The notes beneath the pieces are model-generated. The model had not been told where the DNA came from. It did not search any database and saw only the letters and a program-made list of their open reading frames with translations. A stretch of 64,000 nucleotides of DNA. Origin: Siniperca chuatsi. Its lineage: Eukaryota; Chordata; Actinopteri; Centrarchiformes; Sinipercidae. The position numbers were made by a program, and so were the translations under genes. Within the stretch, counting starts at the first letter, position 1, and each line of letters opens with the position of its first letter. The stretch is taken from NCBI RefSeq assembly GCF_020085105.1, contig NC_058056.1, positions 12,398,929 through 12,462,928 of the forward strand. Reading direction: 5' to 3'. Shown piece after piece: positions 43,824 to 57,000 of the stretch.

Positions 43824-46800
43824 TCAGCTGGAGGACACGCCGGCTTCCTTCTGCCGCAGCCTCTCTTTCTGTTGGCAAGAACCACAAAAAGATTCAGTGT
43901 ATCGAATTTGGTGCGGGCACAAGAAAGAGCAGCTTTCAGGAAATTCCATTTCTCTGCTGTTCATAGATCAGTTCTTACCAGACTGTTGGCATTGATCTTC
44001 TTGGTTTCAACTCTCTTCTCCGCTGTGATCTTCTTGATGTTTTCTTGAGCTTCCTTCAACCTGTGGGGAAAAAAAATTATCCACATGGACTTGATATCTG
44101 CAGAACCTTTAAAACCACAAGTACACACTGAAAGCTCTGGAACTAAATCATGAAAATAGTATGTGTGTAACTTGTGAAAACAATATAAAGTCAGAAGCCT
44201 CTCATCACTGTGACCTTGTGAATTTGTTTGTAAGAGCAAGACATTTAAGTGATCTCCCTGGGGCACCCTGTGTCATGGAGCTATGTAGAATTGCACACAC
44301 ACACACACACACACCTCCTAAGAGTTTGCGGTCAGTGAAAGCCCTATAAGTGAGAAGCAGTAGAGAATGACAGTGGGTTGATGAGATAATGAGGTAGCCT
44401 TTAAAAAACACTTGGCTTTTATGAGTGCGCAAACAGTATTTAAAATAAAGTTAATTGTACATAAGCACAATCAGCTGTGAGTAATGTGAGACACGATGAC
44501 CTAGTAAACAATTAGGAGCGAGTACATGGATCCATGGCAGGGCTGTGAAATCTTCAAGTCCTCCATCTCACAGAGAAAGAAGGCGGCTCAGTTCAGAGAG
44601 CAGTGGCTTTGAATTTGGAGGATACTAAAGCTCAGATTCATATGATGTGTGTGTCAAGAGTTATGAAGGCACCACATGATATTTAAAAACAACAACCCAA
44701 AATGGCCATGCAGTTTGGCTGGACAGTAACAAACAGCTTCTCTCAGTCCCGTTGTCATCTCCACACGTGCAGTTTTCCTGCCCTTTGGGCTGCATGACCG
44801 GCATCATTACAGTGTTTATCAGTTCTCCCATAACGTACTGCCTTTAACGGCCACAGGCCCCTGCCCGCTTGCTAGTAAAGCCAGGCGGCCGCCAGGAGGG
44901 TCTGCTGTCCCTCAGTGGAATGCCCCCCCAACATGACGCCTCAGGTCAGGGCAAACATAATAAATTCAGGCCCCCAGTCCTTCAGACAGAGGGCCGAGGT
45001 CTACCGTTTGCCTCCTATTTGATGGCCTGCCTCTCTGCTTTAATTCCAGCCTAGCATCCGCACATCACCCTTGTACAATTAGTGCTAATTTGACATGATG
45101 TCGTTAAGCACCTATCCGAAGGTGACAGAGACAAGAAGTCCAACCCGAGGATGAGATGGTTAAGCCTCAGTTTGATAGCTAAGTTGGTGTTCTGCAGAAT
45201 TGGGGTGCATCCACTGACTGAGGAACAAGATATTTTATCATGTTTCAGGATAGGCTTTACAGAGGACATCAGTCAGGTTTTTATGACCATCACTTAAAGG
45301 CGCACTCCAGCAATTTAGCATTGCACTTTCATTAAGTTGGGGGACTAACGAGAGGCCGATTCAAAAAAGAATAGTCAAATTCTATGCAGCAGAGGCAGAG
45401 GTATCCCAAGTTTTAGTCCCTAGTATGGGTCAAGCGCCAAAAATACTGGATCCTACATTTCCCATAATGCAACTCAATAGCATCTTTCGTTAGACCCTTT
45501 CTGCCCATGTCTTTCAAACTCCATGTCTCAAATTTGTAACACGGACTTTCTGTTAAAAAATTCTTAAGAATCTGAGATTATTTTTTCAGAGCTCCCATCA
45601 GAGCCACAGACAACATTGTTACAACTGTTTTCACAGCTTGAGTAGTACTCCTCCCAACATGTGAACTAATCTTCATGTGAAACTAAGAAATGGAACAACC
45701 CCCACTAGAATCCGACTCACCTTTCCTTGGAGATGTTCTTGCTTTGTCGTATCCAAGTGTTCTTGAAGTCATTGCAAAACTCGTACCAAAGCATAAAAAT
45801 GTAACTCGGGGCCACTTCTTTCTCCCCGGACTTTGGCTTAACCCCAAAGTAGTTCACCGTGTCCTGGAAACTGTAGAGGAAAACAAAACAGAGGCACAAA
45901 TAGTGTTGTCTTATCACACATAAACACTTATAAATAACCTCCGGCATAAATAATAGTGCGTTTCAGTGAACTACTCTAGGTTTATAAGTCAAAGTTATAA
46001 ACAGCAAGTATAAGGAAGTTAAGGTGCATATGCCAAAGAAACAGACAAATAGAGGGTCAAAAACAGTCCAATACAGACACAGCGCACACAGAGAATGTTG
46101 GATGTAGAGTCAGACAGAAAGGCAAGAAACAGAGCTGGAGGGAGAGTGTCCACCCTGCTGGGCCACGGGGGAGAGCCAGTAGCGGCAGCTCCATTATCAC
46201 ATTGACCTCCACAGCCTGCAGGGGAAGATTGCCAGAGGAGTTGGAGACAGCCAAGAACAGGCTGCTGCACCTCCAGACACACCAACACACACACACTACC
46301 GTGGAACTCACACATACGGCTCCAGGAACATATCTACTGGCAGACAATCAAAGATGTGAATATGATATGATATATCCACACGTGAGCCCACTCAGACAGG
46401 TGTGCATTCATAGGGAAACATAGAGACACATCAGATCTATGTGAATAAACACATTCTGGATTTTCTGTTTTCTGTTCACTGGGACAGACTGTAGCACTGT
46501 TGTAGGCCAGCTCCTCAGCCTAATTCAATTGTAACCAAAAGTCTTTGCAAGGCTCTCAGCAGCACACACAGGGCATGAAAAGCCTGCTGCTTCAGATTCC
46601 CTCCCTAACCCAAACATGAAAGACATTTTCTAGCCCTGCCTGTCAAAGGGTTGATAAAAGGGGGCTATGATTCAAGGGATGCTCCCTGTCCCATTGACAC
46701 CCAGAAAGGCTCTGAACTCCAGATGCTAGGTGGCTTTTTGCGACGCTAATCTAAGACATGTTCATGCGGAATGAAATGGTACAATATGCTGCCCAGACGG

Positions 46801-49800
46801 CCTGCTAAAAGATGGAAAAAAGGGGGCTTCTGCGTGAGCCTGCTTCCCATTTAGCATTGATGCGTCATTTTGCTGGGATGCCCAAACAGGAGAGTGCTGT
46901 AGATCATCCTGTACGCTACAAAAGAAATGAGAGCCTCTGGGATGTTTAGATTGAACAAACAGACCTTCCATCCCAGGTAGCTTTGTTGCAGCCGGCCTGG
47001 TCTGGCATGATGAACAGGGTCTCTTCTCCATCAGCTCCTCTCCTGACCCTGGGTCATCATGTCAGAGCATGCACAAATCAAGCAACAGTGCTTTTCCTTT
47101 TACCTTCCTGAGCATATGCAACAAGCAGATACACAAAGCTTCACTCAAGACAGATGCAAACACACTCACACATGCGAGTATACCTACGAAACATAAACAA
47201 AATCAAGCAGACCTTTGTTCGTTTGCGAGCACAGAACAATTACACTTTTACACACATGCACACGAACACACACTTTTGTAATCTATGCTATGATGTCATT
47301 GCTGTGAGAGGGTTTACTGCGGCACCCACAGCCGACATTCCTCACTGACAGCTATAAAAAAAAGACCCATTACAAAACCATGAGCAGCCATGAGAATCAG
47401 GGAAATATTTGGACAGGCAACCCTGCATTCCTTTGTTTCCCCAGTCAAAAGATTACAGAAGTAAATTCCATGTTGGCTGATTCAGCAGAGGCACTAAGTC
47501 GTTTTGTGCCATTGTCGTCACACAATACCCGAGTAGAATAATATACCAACTAGCATGTATGAAACCATAGCTGCTTGGTGATTGGAGAGGAGGCAGTTGG
47601 GCCAAATTAAATTGAGCATGATGTGGGAGAAGGGGAACTTAATGAGACGGAACTGAGGACAGAACCAGAAAACCTCAGTGGAACCCAAACATGAAGCAGA
47701 CAAATTAGGACTGCATGTTGAGGAAAAGGCATCTGCACTCGCCATGATGGGTCATAGTGCAAGAATAACTTTTTTACAAAAAGTTAAAACAACCAGAAAA
47801 TAACTTGATAGAGACTGGTCTTTTACAGTTAAACTCAATGAAAATGTCACCTCATACAGGATGTCACAAAGTGATAGTTTAATATCATCGTTAATCGCAT
47901 TCTGCTGTCCAAATTAACAATCACAACAAACTGTGATTAAAAATGAGCTAAAATGCCAAATGCTAATGCTAACATGTTCACAATGACAATGCTAACATGT
48001 TGACGTTTAGTAGGTATAATTTTTACCATGTTCACCATCTTAGTTTAACATGTTAGCATGCTAACATCTGCTAATTAGCACTAAAAATGTACAGCTGAGG
48101 CTGAAGGGATTGTCATTAGTTTTACAGGTATTTGGTCATAAACCAAAGTATTTGAGAAATTAAAATGTTGACCTGGTGATGGCGCTAAATGAAAAGTTAA
48201 GGGATCATCAAAGTTATTACAATTCACCCTGAGGGGAGCAGAAATATCAGCACCAAATTTCATGGAAATCCATTCAATAGTTGTTGGGATATGTCATTCT
48301 GGACCAAACTAGTGGACTGATCAACCATCCCACATTGCCGTCCATAGAGCCACACTGCTAGCATGGCTAAAAAAGTGATTAGGGCTACAGTATATATATA
48401 TATATATTTGATACTAGTGCCAATACGATGCTTGAGTTTCAACACCAATACTAAAATCATATTTTTTTCAATACCTTACTTTGAGGAACATAAAAATGTT
48501 TTTCTACAAGCTCTTTAATAAAGAAAGTCAAATGTTAAACACACGCAGAAGTACAAGAACTTTGCCTGAATAAAACAGCCTTAAATTGGCAAAAGTCCAA
48601 TTTATATCAGAAACTGTCTGATCAAATAATGAAGTCAAGTCAATTTTATTCACATAGCCCAAAATCACAAATCCGAATAACTTAAGCAGAGTACAAATCT
48701 GACCAGACATTCAATTCCAACTTTTGTTACTTTACAGCAGAGCTGAAACAATTAGTCAATGAACTGTTTTGTTTACTGACAGAAAATTATTAATCAGCAA
48801 CTATTTTGATGATCGATTAATCGTTAAAGTAATTTTTCAAGTTCAATTCTTCTGTGAATTTAATATCTTTGGGTTTTTAGACAAACCAGCAATATGAAAT
48901 GTCTCTGGAAATTTTCTCGCATTTTATAAACCAGACGATTAATCAATAATGAAAATAATTGTTAGTTGCAGCCCTATTTGAGTTTTCGATACTCTGTGCT
49001 ACAGACACATTTTGGTCGGAACCAATATCCTGATGCTGATTAATTTCGTTCAGTCCTACTCACTGATGGTTGACTTTGACTCTTGGGCGTCTAAACTCAC
49101 TGACTCCACATGAGGCAGAGGCCGAGGTATGAGGTAGCACTAAGGATGTGTTGTCTATTTCCTTTATTAACACCGAGCCATAATGTTACGGCGACTGCTG
49201 CTGTTGTGCGTGTTTGTGTGAGGATCCCTCATCCAGCGCAGATGTGAGAGCCCACCCAGGGCCCGGTGAGCCTGCTGACGCCCATATTCATCAACAGCGT
49301 GTCACTTTTACGAGGTGGCTCTGTGGGAACCTGAGAAAGAGCCCCCACCCTCCTCCCTCCTGCTCTACCTAGCGCCAGTCAGCCAGCCCCCCTCTTTAGA
49401 TGAAATTAAAGGAAAACTTCATTAAAGGCAAAGGTGCTGTCAGCTGCGGGGCCCTTTTGATCAATATTCCCCTCCAAGTTCAACGCCTTCATTACAGTGG
49501 TGTCACTCATGCACAAGAGGGTGCACACACATATACACGTGTCAGTCCAGTTTAGCGGATAGAGATATCACTATATGGCGAGGGCGGGGTGAGGGGCCAG
49601 GACAGAGAGCGAGAGGTGCAGTAGTCCCTCAGCAATTCACTTGGCTTAAAAACAGCAACATGAAACAGAACAGTTTGGAGCCATTCGCTGAGTTATAGTT
49701 TTGTCCAAAGCAATCAACTTCCTAATTGTTTATAGTTTCCATTTTCCTGCGTCCGCCGTCTTTTACTTTCTCCTTTATGTGCTTTCATGATTTATTTTGG

Positions 49801-50983
49801 AAGTGGCAGAGTTACGATATAAAGCAAACAATTCTGCTCTCTATCCAAACAAGGCAAAAATAATCTATTTGCTTTGTTTGTCTACTCCACCATCTTTTCC
49901 AAATATGAAATGTTCCAGATATGATTTCAGACAGCGAGCTCAGCGGCTGCCAGTGTGTCTTACGTCCTATAAATCAGATGCCTCTCAGAAAACTCTTGGG
50001 AGTCTTCTGCACAAAACATGGCAGATAAGAATGATAGGAACTGCAGGGGAGGAAGAACAGGGTGTTCAGGCTCAAAATACAATATGCCACACGATATCCA
50101 GAAATCCACTGCTGTTTCTGGTGAGCATGGGCGTCTTGTTTATTTGTCTTTAATACAAATTGCAAAAGGCTAGACGTTAGCACAGGTGTATAGATACTTA
50201 AAAATATTGCATTTTTAAAATAAACCACTTCCATATCACATGCAACAATCCCTGTCTAGTCAAAGTTGGTCTGAATTTCTCAACAAGGCAGAGAACCATG
50301 ATACTGTGAAGATCCTTGATCTTACCAGAAACTCTATCAGCTGGTGCTAATAACTGTAAACAACTATACAAAATGCAAGCATTAGTGCTATCAGATACCA
50401 TACTGTTATCTATGTGAAGCATGCTAAATAATTCAAAACTGCTATGTGACTTTTGCAATCCATAACACTTGGCAGAACTCTCTTGTTGAGGGATGAAATC
50501 CACAGGAAATATAAGTATTTTCTATCCAAACATGATCTGTCATTCATAATATAAAATGCATCTCGGCTTGGGGTTGTTAAGGTTGGTCTCCTACCTTTTC
50601 TGTGCTGCACTGAGTCGGTCCTCTTCAGCTGAATGGTCCTTTTGAGCTGTAAAAAAGAGAAAATATTGGATTACGATTGATCATGGGGTAGATTATGGGC
50701 TTTTGGTGAACTAGATAACCAAATGTTTCCACTGAAAGCCAATGAGAACTTATCCCAGGTCACCGGTGGAGTCCAGAGGGGGGCGCTGTGTTCATTAGCC
50801 ACCCTTAGAGTTGTCAGTTGAGGAGAAAAGAAAAAGGGCTCTGGGTTGAGATGTCATTGACGCAGCGAGCATGTTACCCAAGTGACAGTTAAGCACATTG
50901 TAAAGTTTGACGTGCTTCTGTGTGTTGACGCATGAGAGTGTGAGCCTGTGACGCCTGGGCGTGGGGTGGTGGTCTGTTTGCAA

Positions 50984-51034
<51 letters not shown>

Positions 51035-54000
51035 TGTGGATATACATGTGCTTGTTCTAAGCAGAGCTGAAGCAGGGTTGAGCAGAGGGGCTTGGGAACT
51101 GGAGGCTCCTGTGGACTCCTGCCATGTAAAAGTGTCTAAATGCAAGGCAGATGTGTGCGGCGGGCCAGGCCGAGGTGCAAGAATTTATCTAGGGCCAGAG
51201 AGTGCCTGTGATCTCAGATTTATTGCATTTTTCCAGATTCATCCTTTTTACAATGATGGGGGACCTTTCCTACTTGAAGATTTAAGAGCGGGAAGTCTCC
51301 AAAAAATTGTTCAAAGGCAGGTTTGGGGGTCTTTTGGGAGAAGGTGAGCTTAGCTCCTCCTTTTACTTTTACTCTCTCTTTTTTTTTTTACATGTATGTG
51401 GGCAAGGGGGCTGAGGTAAACCTAATGAAGGGAGGTTGTGGCCATGTCTGGGATAGAAGGGGGGGGGGGAGTAGAGGGGCCGTGACCAATGGCGTTAGTC
51501 TCAGTGGGGGTCAGACTGGCGCCTGAGGTACCCCTCTGGTGGGACTGTGCAGAGGTGGCACTGGAGCCGAGAGGCTGAGAGGGAGAGAGAGAGAGTGGCC
51601 CAGAGAGAGAGGATGTGTGAAGTTTCTCTTCCTCCGCTCCCTGTGTAAACATGAAACCAGTAGTCGCTAACCAGAAAGTTATGAGATGTGCATGCTGAGA
51701 GGGACAATAAATTAGGGCTTTAAAACTCTGACACACTTTTCCAAACCGCTGCTATACCTAGCAGCTAGATAACAAAGAGATGGAAAGCAGTCTAAGAGGG
51801 ATGCTGAGGACCTTGAGGATTTCCATAAAGCATCCCTTCTCTGTTTCCCTACACCACCTCTATTTGAACACAGATGCATCCTGAAGGCTTCATCAAAAAC
51901 AGGTTCCTTGGACAGTTGTTATCTGCAAATTCTACTTGGTCTGCGTAATTCAAAGTCTTCTGAACAAGTGGAATTTTGGTTATTAGGGTCTGACTCACTG
52001 GCAACAAAGAAAGCGCACGGATGTGATGATACACATGTATTTCCTAAGAAAGCCAGTGGAATGAGACTTACACAAGCTGAGATTAAAAGCAGGAATTTGT
52101 TTTCAATTAGTCATGGCTTGTATTCAACACGAAAAATATGCCTGTCAGAGTATCCCCAGAGGTTTCAAAGAGCTCCTATTAAAAAGGGAAACAGAAAGGT
52201 GGTTGATTAGATGTTGAAACCAACACGGTATGATCTGGGAGGCCGGTTTCTTGTTTTTGTTTGTTTTTTTAACCTAACCTGAGAGAATAGTTCTGAATAA
52301 GAGGGTCTTGGTAGAAAGAGAAACAAATTGTATGGGAATTACAAAGGCACATTCCAGAAAATCAGTGAACAAGATCAGATTAACACTACGTAAAAGTAGA
52401 GGACTTGGCTCAAAACCAGAGCAAAAGCAGTGACGGGACAAGCAGAGGAACAGCCTTACAAGAGAATGGATCACTGGGTTTCGAAAGTATCCCCTGTGGG
52501 ATCTGGGAGAGATCACAAAGGCAAGTTTAAGAGGCAGAGCGCAGGGCGTTTGGGTTCACCTGCAGGCTCCACTGTGAGCTTCTCCACAGGCTGAGTTATG
52601 GGTCAGTGCTACTCAGAAACACAACTCTCAGTACAAAGTCTTTATCTGTTGATTCACTGGTATACTTTGATCCTCTTGTATGAGGAAGAAGTTATACTAC
52701 ACAGTTTGTATTTTGAGGCTTCTAACAACGCATTTCCCCACACTGTTTCTTAACGGTTCATTTCAATATCTAAAATCATGCGTCAGGCACATGCATCTGC
52801 AGTCAGCTTCCTGAGCGTTTACCTGGGTGAGAAATTCACTCAATCACTGATGAGTCAGAGTTTAAGAGCCTCAGCCGCTCTTTGATGTGAGAACTGTTGC
52901 TTTGTTTTGCCTTTTGAAGTCATGGAATCATCATGAACGATGATTATACACCGCTCCTCCCGAAAGCAATGGGCAACAGCTCGAGGAATTCTGTTTATGA
53001 AAGAAAGGTTTACAAGTATTCCACTGGAAAGTTTATGTTCAAGATGTGCCTTCGCAAACCAATGACAATTTGTAGCCAGTGGCAACCACAATGGTTTTAA
53101 ATATTCTGTGATACTGACCGAAGCTCAAAGGACACTTTGGCACTCAGAGGTAGTTAAGGTGGATAAGATAACTAGAACATTGTCATGGCACGTTTTCATT
53201 TCAAGAATACAGAATCGGTATGCAATAACAAACATCTTTTCAGGAATTGTACTTCAAACATAAATTTTCACTCTGCGCCGCAAACATATGGCTACAATCT
53301 CCCTCTGAGATACCTCATCTGACTCCTTTATGATAGAGTGAGCCTATTGTTTCACCACTCTGTGCCCTGCTGCAAGTAATGCAGTCAATTAGTCCTTTAA
53401 TGTAGTCTAGTCCTTGTGTGATAGGGACATTTCTCACATTTCATCAAAACACAAGTCCTTAAATTAAAGGGTTGTTTCACCCAAATTACAGAAAGCATAT
53501 TTTGTCATTTGCCTCTAGTGGCATCTAGCCATGCAGATAGTTTTGGGGTTGAGATATCCACGCCACCATACCAATACAATGGAGGTAAACAGAATTTTGT
53601 TTGTGGTGCTCACAGCTTTGATTATTACATTTAAAAATTTCAACACAAAAGGGCCTCGTGGTTGCCTGGCAGTTTAAGTTGTTTAGCATATAACTGAACT
53701 GTCCCCAGTTCAATTTTACCTGGGGACCTTTGTTGCATATCATACCCATCTTTTTCTCCCTCCCCACGTTTCCTGTCTGCATGTCCTGTTTAAACTATCA
53801 TATAAATAAACTAATAAATTTAAAAAAATTTAAAGTCCAGAAAGTTACCAGTCACTCTAAACAGTCCATAGATCTCACAGTGTACAATTTTCGTAGTGAC
53901 TATTTCTTTGGTAGAAAATAGTTCCAATGAAACCTGTTCACAGTGAGTTCTGTGGATCTGTTGGAGTAGCAGGGACATTCTAGAAAGAGAGCCTGCTGTT

Positions 54001-57000
54001 AATTTGTGCAAACCAACCCTTTAAGAAAGAACAGTGTGCTCCAGTATTCTTCTTGTCTTTCATGTGGACTGTGATCTACAATTATCAGCTGATTTTTAGA
54101 GCAACAGTCCACAGGCTGCAGTATATATAGATAGCCCTGTACAGATAAAAAAGTAGCCCAAGACAAGTAGCTGCCTGCATATTTATACCAAGTCAGACAG
54201 GATTTTATCAATAGCTGGTGCACAAAAATATTTAAGTATTCTTGCCCAACGGCATCAGTGCAAAGCCTTCGGGACAGAGATTGTAAGCAGGTACTTGAAA
54301 TTCTTACACTCTATCGCTGGCTTCCTGCATAACAAAAGCAATGGAGGTTTCTATATTAAGAGGTTGGAAGGAAGAGAGCAGGACAGCATCAGTGTCTGGG
54401 TCAGTAAGGGGACAGACGGCGAGATGATCAGAGCGTGTCAGGGAAGCTCTGCTCCTGTCCCGGTGGTCCCCAGGTCTGATCCACTGAGGCTGGCCAGTCT
54501 TTACAAGGCCGCAGCCAGAGATGTCCTGCCAGCTTTATGGCAGCTGAGAGTACATGAGAACCATGTTAGAGGCAATGTGATCCTTTCTACAGGCCTGTAG
54601 ACTCCTGTCCTCATGCGGTCTTACAGTGCACCAAGACGCCCTCTCCCAGCAAGAACAAAAACACACACATACATACACTCGTATGAGGCAGATTCTGCAC
54701 CACCCAGCTGACTGTCTGACATGGCAAAAAACATAATTATACCTTCCTCTTTTTAAAGGTCCCATGCTGCGTGAAAACGGGGCTTTTCTAGCTCTGTAAG
54801 CTCGGTTTCATGACTATCTCCTCGGCTGTAAATCCTCCAAATTAATGTTTCATCTTTGAAGACACTGGGAATTTTCTTCGGGGTCCTTCACAACTTGAGC
54901 CAGGCCAGCTTATGAGCAGGACTGAGGGCAAACTTCTTCAACTTGTGCCTCCTCTTGACTGACACAACTCCAATTTTCTCAGGGGTAGACAATATTTTGT
55001 TATTATAATCAGTGAAAGAGTACTTACAATCAGTAATTTAAAACATTTTGTTAAAACGTTAATCAATGATTTCCTTTTGGGGTTGGGGTTGCTGTCTTTT
55101 GGTGCCAAAGGGTCATTGCTGAGTTGTTTTTGCACTGCACTTTTCAGTTTCTAAATCATATGCACCAACGCCTGTGTGCATGAGAATTTTTCCAAATAAT
55201 ATTATGTAAAATGTTCATCAACTAGATATTAGCTACATAATTTAGGGGACATTTATTTACATACATTTGGAATTAAAGTAAAAGTAAAGTAAAAACTAGA
55301 AAGTGAAGAGCAAAATTGATATATATTTATACCCAGTAAATCATAAGTGGAACAATGTTTCCATAATGTTTCTGTCTCTACAGTTTTGCCACACATAAAA
55401 AGGCAATTCTTGACTTGACTCACCAGCAGAGATAAATCCTTCCATCTTCTCCTTGAAGGGTTGGAGGTGTTCCTCTGACGAGTTAGCACACACCTTCTGC
55501 ACGTCCTTCTCACAAGCTGGTAGAGGGAGCAGAAAAGAGAACGGAGGGAAATGATGAATGATATAACTGGTGGAAATGCCTCTTAATAAAGTGAATGGAG
55601 GAAAATATCATTCAGGCATATAAAACAATTAAAAACTAAGAAAACTCATTAATAACCTGGTGTAGTTAAACACTGGGAAATTAGCGGCGAGGAGAAAGAG
55701 AAGATCACTTGGAACAAGCTTGGGCTGTCTTCATAGTAAGAGATGTTCATTTAAGTAAAAAAGGCTAAAATATCTAACTTTGTCTTGTCTTATTCCCCCC
55801 AAAAAACATAAATATTTAGTGTTATATATTGGAGATGACAGACGACGACAAAACTGGGTTTAACGTAAGGACTGAAAAGAAAATTTCATTTCAAATAAAG
55901 TGCATTCAATTCGAATTTTAAACATGAAACTATAGTTTTATTTGTATTGAAGTTATTTAGTTTTTTCCCCCCTTGATCCACTCATTTCAACTGATACTAA
56001 TAGTGAAGATAATCCCATGGTTTACAAATCAGTAATATTGTTTTACGTGTTGCTGTTTCTGATGTCTTAATATGGTGCCTGTGAGTGCAGCAGATGTGTT
56101 TGCTGTTTGTGGATGGGTTTTCTGTGCGCTGCCAAATGACCCAACTCACACGAGCTCAGAGGAAACAGCCGTGACTGAGCGTGTTCCAGCCGAACCTTCT
56201 CCATTTCCCCTTAACTGTAAGCCTGGGTTACTATACACACAGATGCCTGGTGAGAGAACTTTGGCACATTCCTCCAACCTGTAAGTCATTAATGGCTGCA
56301 ATAAATACCTTTACTTGCTTATGACTGCACAGCTAAATAGTTCTGCAACACAACAAGAGCATTAACAGGTCTGACCACTGTCTCACTTCACTGCGTCGCC
56401 GCTTTTAGATCTGACTTTGGCTCTCATATGTTTGCACGTGGAGCTGCTGCACCTGCAGCTCGGTAAACTCAAGTCTATTACATCTTATTTATTGGCTGTC
56501 TTAATAAATCAGACAGGAAACACGACGTCTGAGCATTAAAATTGAGGAGTAACTATGTGCAGTCTCACAGTCTGGATTCCAGGACACATTTTACATTCGT
56601 GGATAGTGAGAACCGGCAGTTATTAAAATAAAAAACAGTAACCATACAAACATGACAACCAAAATATCCTGTGTGGACAAACCACATTTCCTTACCAGAA
56701 ATCCCCCAACTCAAAAGGACCCATTAAAACAGTGTTCAAAACAGCAAGTCTACAATTTAGAGGCGGCTCTCTTCCAAATGTGGTCCAGACAGCAAAGACC
56801 ACAAAGAGGAAGCCCACAAAAACACAGCAGCTGTAAAGAATAAAAACTAAAATCTCGAGTTTGAGACATTGTCTCGGAGTGATAATACATTTTTTAGAGG
56901 AGTAAAGTCAAAAGGAGGATTCTCCTGCAAGTAAATGACTGACGCCATGTATCATTAGACTGAAGACCTTAGAACATCATGGCCTTTGGCTGAATGTTAA

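Larger units (their letters stand above)
45871..50594. other. fmn1 intron, 4.7 kb
   Basis: A repeat mosaic fills 47,940-48,975. A G/C-rich non-coding block lies at 49,180-49,510. The remainder, including the plus-strand frame 49,797-50,153, shows nothing I can support. Confidence 0.6.
50647..55423. other. fmn1 intron, 4.8 kb
   Basis: Contains the TG microsatellite at 50,986-51,033, a G-run at 51,459-51,469, the nested transposon at 53,464-54,024 and a repeat fragment at 54,754-54,930. The rest has only short, unconvincing frames. Confidence 0.6.

Noticed and set aside
49797-50153. 118-codon plus-strand frame in an fmn1 intron
   Set aside because: No homology, no splice or promoter context, and A/T-rich chance composition.
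51422-51736. 104-codon minus-strand frame with a good acceptor, possible alternative fmn1 exon
   Set aside because: Composition is Ser/Thr/Pro low complexity from GA-rich and G-run DNA, and no matching donor or family resemblance was seen.
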